Shown piece after piece: positions 26,440-34,762 of a stretch of DNA of 64,000 nt (within the stretch, counting starts at the first letter, position 1; the number at the start of each line of letters is the position of its first letter). A model generated the notes under the pieces. That model searched no databases. It saw only the letters and a list, made by a program, of their open reading frames with translations, and was not told the DNA's origin. This DNA is from Virgibacillus subterraneus (GTDB taxonomy: Bacteria > Bacillota > Bacilli > Bacillales > Amphibacillaceae). Made by a program: the position numbers and the translations under genes. The stretch is from the NCBI RefSeq assembly GCF_900110695.1, contig NZ_FOEH01000008.1, positions 27,314 through 91,313 of the forward strand, written 5' to 3'.

Positions 26440-26820
26440 TTATTCAACAACTAATGTTGTTTGCATGTCAGCATGCCCTTCACCACAAGGGATGTTGCAG
26501 TAAATAGTATATTCGCCTGGTTCTTCAGGGGTAAAGGTTGCTTCGCCTTCACCTTCAATCTTCACATCAAATTCATCAATCGAAATACCGTGCATGCCTT
26601 CTTCATTTGTAAGAGAAACTGCAACTTCCTCACCCGCAGTAACGGTATATTCATCTTGATCAAAATCAAAATTGGATGCTGTTATATTTAGTTCATTGCT
26701 GGCAGCTGATGCTGATGAACTGTCATCCTCATTGCCAGGGTCACCTGAGTCACTTCCACCACACGCTGCAAGAAATAAAATAAGTCCAAGAGCCAGTACT
26801 GCTAATAATCCTTTTTTCAT
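26440..26820 (-). CDS. Cupredoxin lipoprotein with a complete CuA-type motif
   Basis: 126 residues from ATG 26820, which has AGGAGG upstream; the frame extends to 26835 but includes that site. A lipobox LAAC (Cys20) marks it as a surface lipoprotein. After a Ser/Asp-rich linker comes a cupredoxin domain with His in GMHGIS and the C-terminal loop CNIPCGEGHADM. This has the spacing C-x3-C-x3-H-x2-M of the binuclear CuA centre of cytochrome oxidase subunit II. It may carry copper or electrons outside the cell. No oxidase genes adjoin it. Confidence 0.85.
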   Translation of the reverse strand: MKKGLLAVLALGLILFLAACGGSDSGDPGNEDDSSSASAASNELNITASNFDFDQDEYTVTAGEEVAVSLTNEEGMHGISIDEFDVKIEGEGEATFTPEEPGEYTIYCNIPCGEGHADMQTTLVVE

Positions 26821-26957
26821 ATAAATCCTCCTCAAACTTTAAGTCTATTTGTTTACTACAGTGTTAATTGTAATTACTAAATATCCATTTTTTATGGAGA
26901 AACTGAGTCAAATGTGTGAACTTATTTATTTTTCATATTATATGTAGATAACAGTGC

Positions 26958-26997
26958 AAAAAAGCAATTTTCTACTATTAATAGAAGATTGCTTTTT
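26958..26997. terminator. Terminator after the SPOR-domain gene
   Basis: AAAAAGCAATTTTCTA / TAGAAGATTGCTTTTT stem with a 7-base loop, symmetrical T-runs. Confidence 0.75.
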
Positions 26998-27027
26998 AAA
27001 GGAGGGTACTATTTTGGAGGTCAAATC

Positions 27028-27261
27028 CTATCCATTTGTAATAAAGGCATTAGTTATTCCTAAGCTCTTAATTTTATCAACATCTTGAAGAACTTGCTTT
27101 TTCCCTGAATATGGTCCAACTTCTACACTATAAATTTCTCCACCATCAGTTTTATATGTCTTAATGTCAGCATTTATTTTATTTCTAGTAATTAAGTTGT
27201 ACCGTTGTTGTGCACTTTTTTTCATTCCTGTAGTTTCAACTACTATTTTATACTTTCCCAT
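27028..27261 (-). CDS. SPOR-domain small protein
   Basis: 77 residues from ATG 27261 (GGGAGG upstream; a TTG one codon earlier is possible). The whole protein is a single SPOR-like repeat: YKIVVETTGMKKSAQQRYNL ... EIYSVEVGPYSGKKQVLQDV ... ITNAFI. SPOR domains bind denuded peptidoglycan, but this copy has no signal peptide or membrane anchor, so it would be cytoplasmic unless exported otherwise. Confidence 0.7.
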   Translation of the reverse strand: MGKYKIVVETTGMKKSAQQRYNLITRNKINADIKTYKTDGGEIYSVEVGPYSGKKQVLQDVDKIKSLGITNAFITNG

Positions 27262-27484
27262 CAAAAGCCTCCCTAACTTATTTTAATAGTATACTCGAAT
27301 GTTAAGTAAAGGAATGGTCATTAAACATGGATCTTTATAAAATGATTAAATAATCTATTGAATTATTGTGGTGGTAATTAAGTAGTTTATTCTGAATATG
27401 CGAGTATTATTATACTAAAGTTATAGTATACTAAGTTTATGGAGTTAAGGGAGGATAGCGTTTTCAATATGTAGAAAACGGATC

Positions 27485-27634
27485 ATGAACTTTATTCCAA
27501 AATATCAATATACACAGGAGCATAATACACCCGCAAGACGTGTAATGGAAAGAATCGGATTAACGCCGTATATTCCATTGTATTCCGTTAATTTGAAAAG
27601 CTTTGTTCATCATATGGTACATCAGTTCTGTTGA
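27485..27634 (+). pseudogene. Inverted C-terminal fragment of a GNAT gene
   Basis: Plus-strand frame with the GNAT C-terminal signature TQEHNTPARRVMERIGLTPY, i.e. the Asn-x-Pro-A-R-R-V segment that normally follows the acetyl-CoA loop. The matching N-terminal part lies on the opposite strand at 27560-27922, so one end of the gene has been inverted. Confidence 0.65.
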
Positions 27635-27922
27635 AAAACCTTTTCCCATAAATCGACGATCTGTCCTTAATCTGCCTAACATTGCGTAACGGCTGGCATA
27701 AATAGAGTATCCTCCCAAACTAACCATTTGGTCATCCAGGAATAATCCATATAAACGATTCTTTCCGGTTATGAGTCTATTAAAGATACGTTTTATATAA
27801 TCATCCTCAATTCCTGTGTTCATCTTCTCTAAGTGTTTAAAATCATTACTATTAAGAACTCGGTTTTGTCCATTTACTCCACTCCTCAAATGTTTCCTTC
27901 TCTCAAAACATAATTTTACCAC
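27560..27922 (-). pseudogene. N-terminal part of the same GNAT gene, disrupted
   Basis: Encodes NDFKHLEKMNTGIEDDYIKR ... GGYSIYASRYAMLGRLRTD then RRFMGKGFSTELMYHM, a GNAT core with the R-x2-G-x-G/S acetyl-CoA loop. It ends prematurely at GIQWNIRR, where the C-terminal half should follow; that half is found inverted at 27485. The start also looks damaged: ATG with GAGGAGTGG upstream (MDKTEFL) is in another frame than the body. Confidence 0.65.
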
Positions 27923-27950
27923 CTTACTTATTTAATGATAAACCTTTTTT

Positions 27951-28018
27951 GTAGTTAAGAATATATACATAAGTGTAACTAAGGCATTAAGGATTGGCGA
28001 TAAACCATGTATTCTAAT
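27951..28018 (+). repeat. Family A repeat, degenerate
   Basis: GTAGTTAAGAATATATACAT, AAGTGTAACTAAGGCATTAA and a final GTATTCTAA preserve the order of family A motifs. Confidence 0.55.
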
Positions 28019-28152
28019 TTGGGCACTTAAATTTTTGTTTTGCATATAGTATAGTACCCTCCTGTAAATATAATCGAATGCCAACCTCAAAAAGTGTCAT
28101 GACAACAATAGTTTACAATTCATTTTTTTTAGTTTTACAATCCAAAAAAGAG

Positions 28153-28182
28153 TTGACAAATTACTGAATTTTAGAATATAAT
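28153..28182 (+). promoter_or_regulatory. Sigma-A promoter of the T-box/DAHP synthase transcript
   Basis: TTGACA at 28153-28158 and TATAAT at 28177-28182, 18-base spacer; both hexamers are perfect consensus. Confidence 0.85.
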
Positions 28183-28221
28183 TGTGAAACTATAATTTAT
28201 AGAAAATAAATTAATATAATC

Positions 28222-28476
28222 CGGCAATGATAGGATTTAGTAGTGTTATATTTCCCTGTTCCAGAGAACTGATGGTGGTGAGAATCAGTCAAAGATAAAC
28301 ATGAATTACAATCCTTGAGCTTCTTTTTCGTAGTAAGGAGAAATTCTTATGAAGGGAAAGACGGTAAATTGTGCGTTAACAATTTTTAAGTGGTGAAGCG
28401 TGATTCTTCACAACTAGGGTGGTACCGCGATATCAATCGTCCCTATTGGTTATTAACTGACCAGTAGGGACTTTTT
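28222..28476 (+). promoter_or_regulatory. T-box riboswitch 1 (tyrosine specifier)
   Basis: Contains the Stem I apical segment (GAACTGATGGTGGTGAGAATC), a specifier-loop region GAATTACAATCC with UAC (Tyr) at 28307-28309, and the T-box AGGGTGGTACCGCG near 28416. The terminator GTCCCTATTGG / CCAGTAGGGAC with TTTTT is at 28439-28476. Uncharged tRNA-Tyr would favour the antiterminator and allow transcription. Confidence 0.88.
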
Positions 28477-28496
28477 AGTATAATTTAATAATGCGC

Positions 28497-28757
28497 TATA
28501 GGCAATGAAAGGAATCAAGTAGTGTCTTATCTCCCTGTTTAAGAGAGCTGATGGTGGTGGAAATCAGTCACAGATAAGCATGAATTACAATCCTTGAGCT
28601 TCTTTCTCGTAGTAAGGAGATTCTCTTTATGAAGGGAAAGACGGTAAATTGATCGTTAACAATCTTAAAGTGGTGAACTATTTTGTTTGTTCACAATATG
28701 GGTGGTACCGCGTGTTAAATCGTCCCTGTCGTTTATGACGGCAGTGGGCGATTTTTA
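28497..28757 (+). promoter_or_regulatory. T-box riboswitch 2 (tyrosine specifier), in tandem
   Basis: A second, very similar leader: GAGCTGATGGTGGTGGAAATC, GAATTACAATCC with UAC at 28586-28588, GGGTGGTACCGCG at 28700 and terminator ATCGTCCCTG ... CAGTGGGCGATTTTT. Both must read through before the gene at 28852 is transcribed. Confidence 0.88.
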
Positions 28758-28851
28758 TTTTTTAGGGAGGTGATGCTTCTGGAGAAGCGGAAGCAGGTTG
28801 ATGGTTTATGTGATAAGAAAAGAAATAAAACGAATCAGGAGGAATTAACTT

Positions 28852-29928
28852 ATGTCTACAAATGAATTAAATGAACTACGCAATAAAATTGATGAAATCA
28901 ACTTGGAAATTTTAACATTATTGAACCAACGAGCTGAAGTTGTGCAAGAGATTGGTCAGCAAAAGGAAAAGCAAGGTACAGTCCGGTTTGATCCTGTTCG
29001 TGAACGTCAATCACTTGATTTAATTGATGAGCACCACGACGGGCCTTTTGAGAGATCAACTATACAACATATTTTTAAGGAGATCTTTAAAGCAAGTTTA
29101 GAACTGCAGGAAGACGACCATAAGAAGGCATTATTAGTCTCACGAAAAGCACGTCCCGAAGATACAATTGTAGATATAAATGGCGAGAAAATTGGTAATG
29201 GTGAACAAGGATTTATAATGGGACCATGCGCTGTTGAAAGCTATGAACAAGTGAAAGAAGTTGCCCTAGCAATGAAGGAACAAGGCCTTACTTTAATGAG
29301 AGGTGGAGCGTTCAAGCCTCGTACTTCTCCATATGACTTCCAGGGCTTAGGAATAGAAGGTTTGCATATTTTAAGAAAAGTTGCTGACGAAGTAGGAATG
29401 TCAGTTGTTAGTGAAATTCTTACACCACAGGACGTTGAAGAAGCCTTGGATTATGTTGATGTTATTCAGGTAGGCGCCCGCAACATGCAAAATTTTGAAT
29501 TACTGAAGACGGTAGGGAGAGTCAAGAAACCTGTATTGCTGAAAAGAGGTCTATCTGCAACAATTCAAGAATTTATTAATGCAGCAGAATATATTATTTC
29601 ACAAGGAAATGATCAAATCATTTTATGTGAACGTGGAATTCGAACTTACGAAAAAGCAACAAGAAATACATTAGATATTTCTGCTGTACCTATTTTGAAA
29701 AAAGAAACTCATTTACCAGTTGTAGTTGATGTAACGCACTCTACCGGAAGAAAAGATTTACTATTTCCAGCGGCAAAAGCAGCTTTGGCGATTGGAGCAG
29801 ATGCTATTATGGCGGAAGTTCATCCAGATCCTGCAGTTGCATTGTCCGATGCTGCCCAACAGATGAATATTCCTGAATTTAATGCGTTTATCGAGGAGTT
29901 AAAGGTCTTTAAAGGGAAACTAGCGTAA
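28852..29928 (+). CDS. aroA: Bifunctional chorismate mutase / DAHP synthase
   Basis: 358 residues. About 1-85 form an AroQ-type chorismate mutase helix bundle ([20 protein letters not shown]) and about 100-358 the class I DAHP synthase ([42 protein letters not shown]). It condenses erythrose-4-phosphate and PEP, the entry step of aromatic amino acid synthesis, and in Bacillus the mutase domain provides feedback control. RBS CAGGAGGAATTAACTT. Expression is controlled by two tandem Tyr T-boxes. Confidence 0.95.
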   Translation: MSTNELNELRNKIDEINLEILTLLNQRAEVVQEIGQQKEKQGTVRFDPVRERQSLDLIDEHHDGPFERSTIQHIFKEIFKASLELQEDDHKKALLVSRKARPEDTIVDINGEKIGNGEQGFIMGPCAVESYEQVKEVALAMKEQGLTLMRGGAFKPRTSPYDFQGLGIEGLHILRKVADEVGMSVVSEILTPQDVEEALDYVDVIQVGARNMQNFELLKTVGRVKKPVLLKRGLSATIQEFINAAEYIISQGNDQIILCERGIRTYEKATRNTLDISAVPILKKETHLPVVVDVTHSTGRKDLLFPAAKAALAIGADAIMAEVHPDPAVALSDAAQQMNIPEFNAFIEELKVFKGKLA

Positions 29929-30173
29929 GGTTTATAATAGATTTTAAGTTTTCTTCCATTGCATGTAATATAATCTGCCAATTATTGCATGTATTATAGT
30001 TATATCGTGTATATCAGAGATATTGTACACAAATACAAACTAAATTTCTAAGAGTCTGAAATATACCAATTTTCATAGGTATATAGCCTTAAACAGGAAT
30101 TTGAAAAGTGTGAATACTATGAGAATATATAAAAATACACTATAATTATAATTTATAAGGGGGAATAGTTAAC

Positions 30174-30950
30174 GTGAAAAAGAAACTAACGTTATTATTT
30201 ATTGCAATTATTTCAATCAGCTTACTTGCTGCTTGTGGCTCAAGTGAGACTAGTGGCGATGGAGAAGGAAAGACTTATTCGGTCGCTACGGATTCTAACT
30301 TTCAGCCTTTTGAATATAAGAATCCTGATACTGGTGAAATGGAAGGCTTTGATATTGAATTGATTAGAGCTATCGCTGATGAAGCTGGTTTTAATGTAGA
30401 ATTTGAAACCATGGAATTTGATGGTTTACTTGCATCAATGAGAACAAGTAAGAATGATATTGGTATCGCTGGTATTTCTATTACGGAGGAACGTGAAGAG
30501 TTCATCGATTTCTCTGATAAATACTATGATTCTGGTTTAATTCTTGCAGTCCCTGCTGATTCAGACATTGAGTCAATAGAAGATGTAGGCGGATTAAAAG
30601 TTGGGGCGCGCCAAGGGTCGACAAGTAACGACTATTTAAAAGCTAATACCGATGCTGAAGTTGAAGCATATCCGGAAATTGTTACTGCATATATGGACTT
30701 GGAAAGAGGACGTCTTGATGCCGTGCTATATGATTTACCAAACGTGAAATATTATATTAAAGAAAATGCTCCAGATAAATTAAAAACAGTTGGTAAAGTA
30801 TTAGAAGGTCAGCCATATGGTATTGCACTGCCGGAAGGATCAGATCTAGTTGAGCCTGTAAATGAAGGTTTAGCGGCTGTGAAAGAAAACGGAACATATG
30901 CAGAAATTTATAAGAAGTGGTTTGGAACAGAGCCACCAGAAACAGAATAG
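30174..30950 (+). CDS. Amino-acid ABC transporter substrate-binding lipoprotein
   Basis: 258 residues. Lipobox LAAC (Cys21) follows a hydrophobic leader, so it is a surface lipoprotein. The periplasmic-binding fold (SBP family 3) begins YSVATDSNFQPFEYKNP and contains the signature GFDIELIRAIADEAG. The start is GTG with AAGGGGG upstream. It is the first gene of a three-gene importer; glutamine, arginine or another polar amino acid is likely, but the specificity cannot be read. Confidence 0.9.
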   Translation: MKKKLTLLFIAIISISLLAACGSSETSGDGEGKTYSVATDSNFQPFEYKNPDTGEMEGFDIELIRAIADEAGFNVEFETMEFDGLLASMRTSKNDIGIAGISITEEREEFIDFSDKYYDSGLILAVPADSDIESIEDVGGLKVGARQGSTSNDYLKANTDAEVEAYPEIVTAYMDLERGRLDAVLYDLPNVKYYIKENAPDKLKTVGKVLEGQPYGIALPEGSDLVEPVNEGLAAVKENGTYAEIYKKWFGTEPPETE

Positions 30951-30974
30951 TCATCTTTGCAGACTACAAATCAA

Positions 30975-31009
30975 GCGTAACAAGTAATTGCTTGTTACGC
31001 TGTTTTATT
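30975..31009 (+). terminator. Hairpin between binding protein and permease genes
   Basis: Perfect 10-bp stem GCGTAACAAG / CTTGTTACGC with TGTTTTATT. Partial termination here would keep the binding protein in excess over the membrane components. Confidence 0.75.
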
Positions 31010-31010
31010 A

Positions 31011-31098
31011 GCAGTTAAGAAAGTATAAATACTTTCTTACTGCATAAGTGCAACTAAGGCACTCGCCATTAAGGCTTGGTGAATGCCAAGTTTTCTAA
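31011..31098 (+). repeat. Family A repeat inside the ABC operon (full length)
   Basis: Reads GCAGTTAAGAAAGTATAAAT ... TGCATAAGTGCAACTAAGGC ... GGTGAATGCCAAG then TTTTCTAA. One of the best preserved copies. It ends 16 bases before the permease start and contributes the bases next to its ribosome site. Confidence 0.85.
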
Positions 31099-31114
31099 AG
31101 GAGAGAGATACAGA

Positions 31115-31780
31115 ATGATTTATACGACGTTTATGGAATCAGCATATGTTCAAAGTTTGCCTTTCTTAATAGATGGTCTGAAAATAACAGTAATGATTAC
31201 GGTTATTGGTTTGTTTTTTGGGATGATTATTGGGTCGTTAGCTGGTTTAGGGAAACTCTCTAAAAACAAAATAATTAGAGGGTTTTGGTCGGTTTATGTT
31301 GAGGTTGTTCGTGGGACACCAATACTGGCTCAAGCACTATTTCTATATTATGGTGTTTCCGAAGACCTAATAGGTTTGAACATATCTTCATTTAATGCCG
31401 GTGTTATTGCAATAGCCGTTAATGCTGGTGCATATATTGCTGAAATTGTTCGTGGCGCTGTTTATTCAATTGATAAAGGACAGCATGAAGCAGGACGCTC
31501 GATGGGATTAACCGAAAACCAAACGATGCGTTATATTATTTGGCCACAAGCATTTAAACGAATGATTCCACCTCTTGGAAACCAATTTATTATTAGTTTA
31601 AAAGACACGTCTGTATTTTCAGTTATTGTAGTACATGATGTTGTGTTTATGGCAAAAGAATACTACAACACTACCTTTGAAATTTTTGAAACATTAGTTA
31701 TGGTTTGTTTACTTTACTTATGTATCACAGTGCCAACAGCACTCTATTTGAACAGACTAGAAAGGAAGCTGGATGTATAA
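31115..31780 (+). CDS. Amino-acid ABC transporter permease (HisM/GlnP type)
   Basis: 221 residues from ATG 31115 (AAAGGAGAG upstream); the longer frame starts within the family A repeat. About five membrane helices are seen, with the EAA-loop GQHEAGRSMGLTENQTMRYIIWPQA (near 145-169) that contacts the ATPase. The N-terminal LPFLIDGLKITVMIT is typical of the polar amino-acid family. Its stop abuts the ATPase start codon. Confidence 0.92.
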   Translation: MIYTTFMESAYVQSLPFLIDGLKITVMITVIGLFFGMIIGSLAGLGKLSKNKIIRGFWSVYVEVVRGTPILAQALFLYYGVSEDLIGLNISSFNAGVIAIAVNAGAYIAEIVRGAVYSIDKGQHEAGRSMGLTENQTMRYIIWPQAFKRMIPPLGNQFIISLKDTSVFSVIVVHDVVFMAKEYYNTTFEIFETLVMVCLLYLCITVPTALYLNRLERKLDV

Positions 31781-32503
31781 ATGATTACAGTAAAAGATTT
31801 ACACAAATCGTTCGGTGACTTAGAGGTGTTAAAAGGGATTGATGCTAAAGTTGATGAGAGTGAGGTTGTGTGCGTTGTTGGGCCATCGGGTTCCGGGAAA
31901 AGTACATTTCTTAGATGTATTAACCTTCTCGAAGATATCACAGCAGGAGAAATTACGATTGACGGAGATCATTTAACAGATCCAAACGTTAATATTAATG
32001 AAGTCCGCTCTCAAGTGGGAATGGTCTTTCAGCACTTCAATCTATTTCCACATAAAACGGTCTTGGAAAATATTACGCTAGGTCCTATCAAGGTAAAAAA
32101 TCTATCCGAAAATGAAGCGAAAGATGTCGCACTTTCACTTCTCGAAAAAGTAGGACTATCTGATAAAGCAGATGATTATCCGGATAGTCTTTCTGGTGGA
32201 CAAAAACAACGTGTAGCAATTGCCAGGTCTCTTGCTATGAATCCGAAAGTTATGCTGTTTGACGAGCCTACATCTGCTCTCGATCCTGAACTTGTTGGAG
32301 ATGTGCTTGAGGTAATGAAGGATTTAGCAGAAGAAGGAATGACAATGGTTGTTGTGACACATGAGATGGGTTTTGCTAAGGAAGTGGGGGACCGTGTGTT
32401 ATTCATGGATGAAGGAATTATTATGGAAGAGGGGAATCCACAACAAATTTTTGATAACCCTCAAAATCCTCGAACCCAATCATTTTTAAGTAAGATTCTC
32501 TAA
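31781..32503 (+). CDS. Amino-acid ABC transporter ATPase (GlnQ type)
   Basis: 240 residues. Walker A GPSGSGKS at 34-41, the Q-loop in [10 protein letters not shown], signature LSGGQ at 137-141, Walker B MLFDEP with Asp161-Glu162, and the switch His in VVTHEMGFA. It drives import with the adjacent permease and binding protein. ATG immediately follows the permease stop. Confidence 0.95.
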   Translation: MITVKDLHKSFGDLEVLKGIDAKVDESEVVCVVGPSGSGKSTFLRCINLLEDITAGEITIDGDHLTDPNVNINEVRSQVGMVFQHFNLFPHKTVLENITLGPIKVKNLSENEAKDVALSLLEKVGLSDKADDYPDSLSGGQKQRVAIARSLAMNPKVMLFDEPTSALDPELVGDVLEVMKDLAEEGMTMVVVTHEMGFAKEVGDRVLFMDEGIIMEEGNPQQIFDNPQNPRTQSFLSKIL

Positions 32504-32515
32504 TTTAAAATCAAT

Positions 32516-32549
32516 GGCAATCCCACTGTTAGCCTGGGATTGCCTTTTT
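32516..32549. terminator. Terminator of the ABC operon
   Basis: GGCAATCCCA / TGGGATTGCC perfect stem with TTTTT, between convergent genes. Confidence 0.85.
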
Positions 32550-32557
32550 GTTTGATG

Positions 32558-34012
32558 TCAAAATAGTATTGGCACAAGGAAAAATGCACTGGCTGCCAGC
32601 ACGCCAGCTCCTAAATTATATGGAGACATAGCTTTTACATATTTCATATGATCTGCTTCAGCGATACCAGCAGACATTGCAGTCATTCCTGATACTGGCG
32701 AGGTAACATCTCCAAATGTTCCGCCTGATAATACTGCTGCCACGATTATAGGGATGGAAGACCCAGTTGCGACAGCTAATGTAAATGCAACAGGCATCAT
32801 TAAAGCCCAACTTCCCCAAGACGAACCAATAAAGTAAGAGACAGTCGCTGTTGCAACAAAAGTAATTACCGGGACAAAAGTGGTGCTAATCGTATTGGAC
32901 AGGGTATTTTCAATGAGTGTCGTTAAACCAAGGTCTTGTGATACCGTTGAAATTGGCCAAGCAACAATTAATATACCTATAGTGACAATAAGTTTATTAC
33001 CACCTTTAATAAAATTATCCACTTGTTGAGCTAGTTTAAGACCTTGAAACAAATATAAAAGAAAGGTCACAATTAGTGTAAGAATCAATGCTACTAACAT
33101 TGCTTTTGATGATTCTTCGCTCCCAATCATTAGAAAAAAACTCAGTGGTATTAAAGTTAATAAAGGAATTATAAGATTAATTAACTTTGGCTTAAGGGAG
33201 GGTTCCTGATCCATATCATGGTTATGTTCCATATTACCTTTCACTGCATTACCAGTCTGGTCTTTACTTGTTTCCGCTTTGTGATGGTGGGACATATCTT
33301 CCGCAAATTCTGTTTGCAAATCTGCCTTTGTGGAGGAGTGATTTCGAATTAGTTCCTTCATTGGACCCAAATTAAACTTGGGCATTATCGTGGCAAGTGC
33401 AATGAGAATAGAAAAGTAACTAAAAAATTGATAAGGAAGTGACTGCAAGTAAAATGAAAATGCTGATCCCTCAATACCAGTAGTGTCCATTCCATTTTGA
33501 ACAACTCCGATAATAAAACCTACAAAGGTTGTTGCAATAGGAATTAACAAAACGACAGGACTCGATGAGTTATTTAACATGTATGCCAATCTTTCTTTAG
33601 CTATTTTATATTTTTCAGCTAAAGGTTTAATAATTGCTCCAGTAGCTACAACGCGAAAACCGCAATCAACAAATGTAACAGGCAATAATGCCCACAATGC
33701 GACAAACGTTTTCTGACTACTGTTAATATATTTTCCAACAAACTCTGCAAAGGCTTGTATCCCTCCTGACACCTGGATAAGAGCAACCAGACCACTAAAA
33801 ATATATAGAAATAAGACAACGTGAATATTGCCGGAGGTGGTTAAAACACCTGTTATGTAATCAACGGTTTTAAAAAACGATCCAAAAAAAGAATGTGTTA
33901 AAATAAAACTGCCAATCCAAAGACCGATTAACAAGGATGGTATTACTTGTTTCGTCCATATAGCAAAAATAATTGCCGAAATTGGTGGGATCACTGATAA
34001 CCATAAATCCAT
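32558..34012 (-). CDS. NhaC-family Na+/H+ antiporter with a His-rich loop
   Basis: A 484-residue polytopic protein of the NhaC family. Membrane helices are at about 5-30, 60-85, 100-125, 145-170 and 195-215, and several after 280. Conserved segments are VDCGFRVVATG, SSSPVVLLIP, SSWGSWALMMPVA and SGGTFGDVTSPVS. An unusual charged loop at about 230-268 contains SHHHKAE and MEHNHDMDQ. It would exchange Na+ (or another cation/organic anion) for H+, useful in a salt-adapted cell. RBS AAAGGAGAG. The loop may bind metal; this is inference. Confidence 0.83.
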   Translation of the reverse strand: MDLWLSVIPPISAIIFAIWTKQVIPSLLIGLWIGSFILTHSFFGSFFKTVDYITGVLTTSGNIHVVLFLYIFSGLVALIQVSGGIQAFAEFVGKYINSSQKTFVALWALLPVTFVDCGFRVVATGAIIKPLAEKYKIAKERLAYMLNNSSSPVVLLIPIATTFVGFIIGVVQNGMDTTGIEGSAFSFYLQSLPYQFFSYFSILIALATIMPKFNLGPMKELIRNHSSTKADLQTEFAEDMSHHHKAETSKDQTGNAVKGNMEHNHDMDQEPSLKPKLINLIIPLLTLIPLSFFLMIGSEESSKAMLVALILTLIVTFLLYLFQGLKLAQQVDNFIKGGNKLIVTIGILIVAWPISTVSQDLGLTTLIENTLSNTISTTFVPVITFVATATVSYFIGSSWGSWALMMPVAFTLAVATGSSIPIIVAAVLSGGTFGDVTSPVSGMTAMSAGIAEADHMKYVKAMSPYNLGAGVLAASAFFLVPILF

Positions 34013-34129
34013 ACTATCTCTCCTTTATATTAATGAAGAAAGTGGCTGGGACAAAAGTGTTTAAGTCAAAGTAAAATCCGAATTATGATTCAAACTCTTG
34101 AGATAGAATTCGAATTAGTTCGGATTTTT

Positions 34130-34217
34130 GCAGTTAAGAAAGTAGTTATACTTTCTTAACTGCATAAGTGCAAGTATGGCATTCACCAAAAGGCTTGGTG
34201 AATGCCTTGTTATCTAA
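34130..34217 (+). repeat. Family A repeat nested in family B element
   Basis: GCAGTTAAGAAAGTAGTTAT, perfect first hairpin, ATAAGTGCAAGTATGGCATT and CTTGTTATCTAA. Copy 1 of family B lacks it at the equivalent place (after TTCGGATT, before TGTGCTGATTAG), so an empty and a filled site can be compared. Confidence 0.85.
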
Positions 34218-34271
34218 TGTTGCTTATTAGATATAAACTGCGAAGTAACATGGAAAAATACTCAACCGGGG

Positions 34272-34553
34272 CTCATAACTTCGATATGAGTGACCGTTTC
34301 TCACTATTTAAACAGAGTTCGGTTTCTCATAACCCTGATGAAGACCCGTTTCACGCTATTTGAATAGAGTTCGGGTTCTCATAACCCCGATGAAGACCCG
34401 TTTCACGCTATTTGAACAGCGTTTGTGCTCTCATAACCCCGATGAAGACAATTTTCACGCTATTTGAACAGCGTTTGTGCTCTCATAGCCCTGATGAAGA
34501 TACTTTTCACGCTATTTGAATAGCGTCCGGGTTCTTATAACCCTGATGAGTGA
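34272..34553. repeat. Tandem array of a 52-bp unit, about five copies
   Basis: CTCATAAC(CCC) recurs at 34272, 34326, 34378, 34430, 34482 and 34534: one step of 54 then four of exactly 52. Each unit reads CTCATAACCCCGATGAAGAC then CGTTTCACGCTATTTGAA, with a small CGCT...AGCG hairpin. The units have no unique spacers. Confidence 0.85.
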
Positions 34554-34762
34554 GCCCATGACTAGTAAGACTGCGAAAGTGCTAGCTTGTGCAGATGTTG
34601 CATTGGTACCGGAGTGGTGCAAAAGAAAATTTTTACTGTGTCGCAGTTTATATCAACTACGTATTAGATCCAACCATTGATAATGAACGTTCTAAATAAC
34701 CTATCCTGTTATTATTCGTCTTTAAAGTAGAGATTTTTAGTTATGTCCCAGCCTCTATAAAA

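Larger units (their letters stand above)
34041..34756. repeat. Large ITR element, family B copy 2 (716 bp)
   Basis: Ends AGTGGCTGGGACAAAAG and TTATGTCCCAGCCTCT form a near-perfect inverted repeat of about 15 bases. The flanking ~100-130 bases at both ends match copy 1 (17902-18418). The interior holds a nested family A repeat (34130-34217) and a 52-bp tandem array (34272-34553). No coding sequence. Confidence 0.8.

Noticed and set aside
28773..28865. Leader peptide with Tyr codons before DAHP synthase
   Set aside because: ATG is only 2 bases from GGGAGG and the frame overlaps the real start; T-box control already explains regulation.
34272..34553. CRISPR array
   Set aside because: The repeats are contiguous 52-bp units without unique spacers, and no cas genes are nearby.
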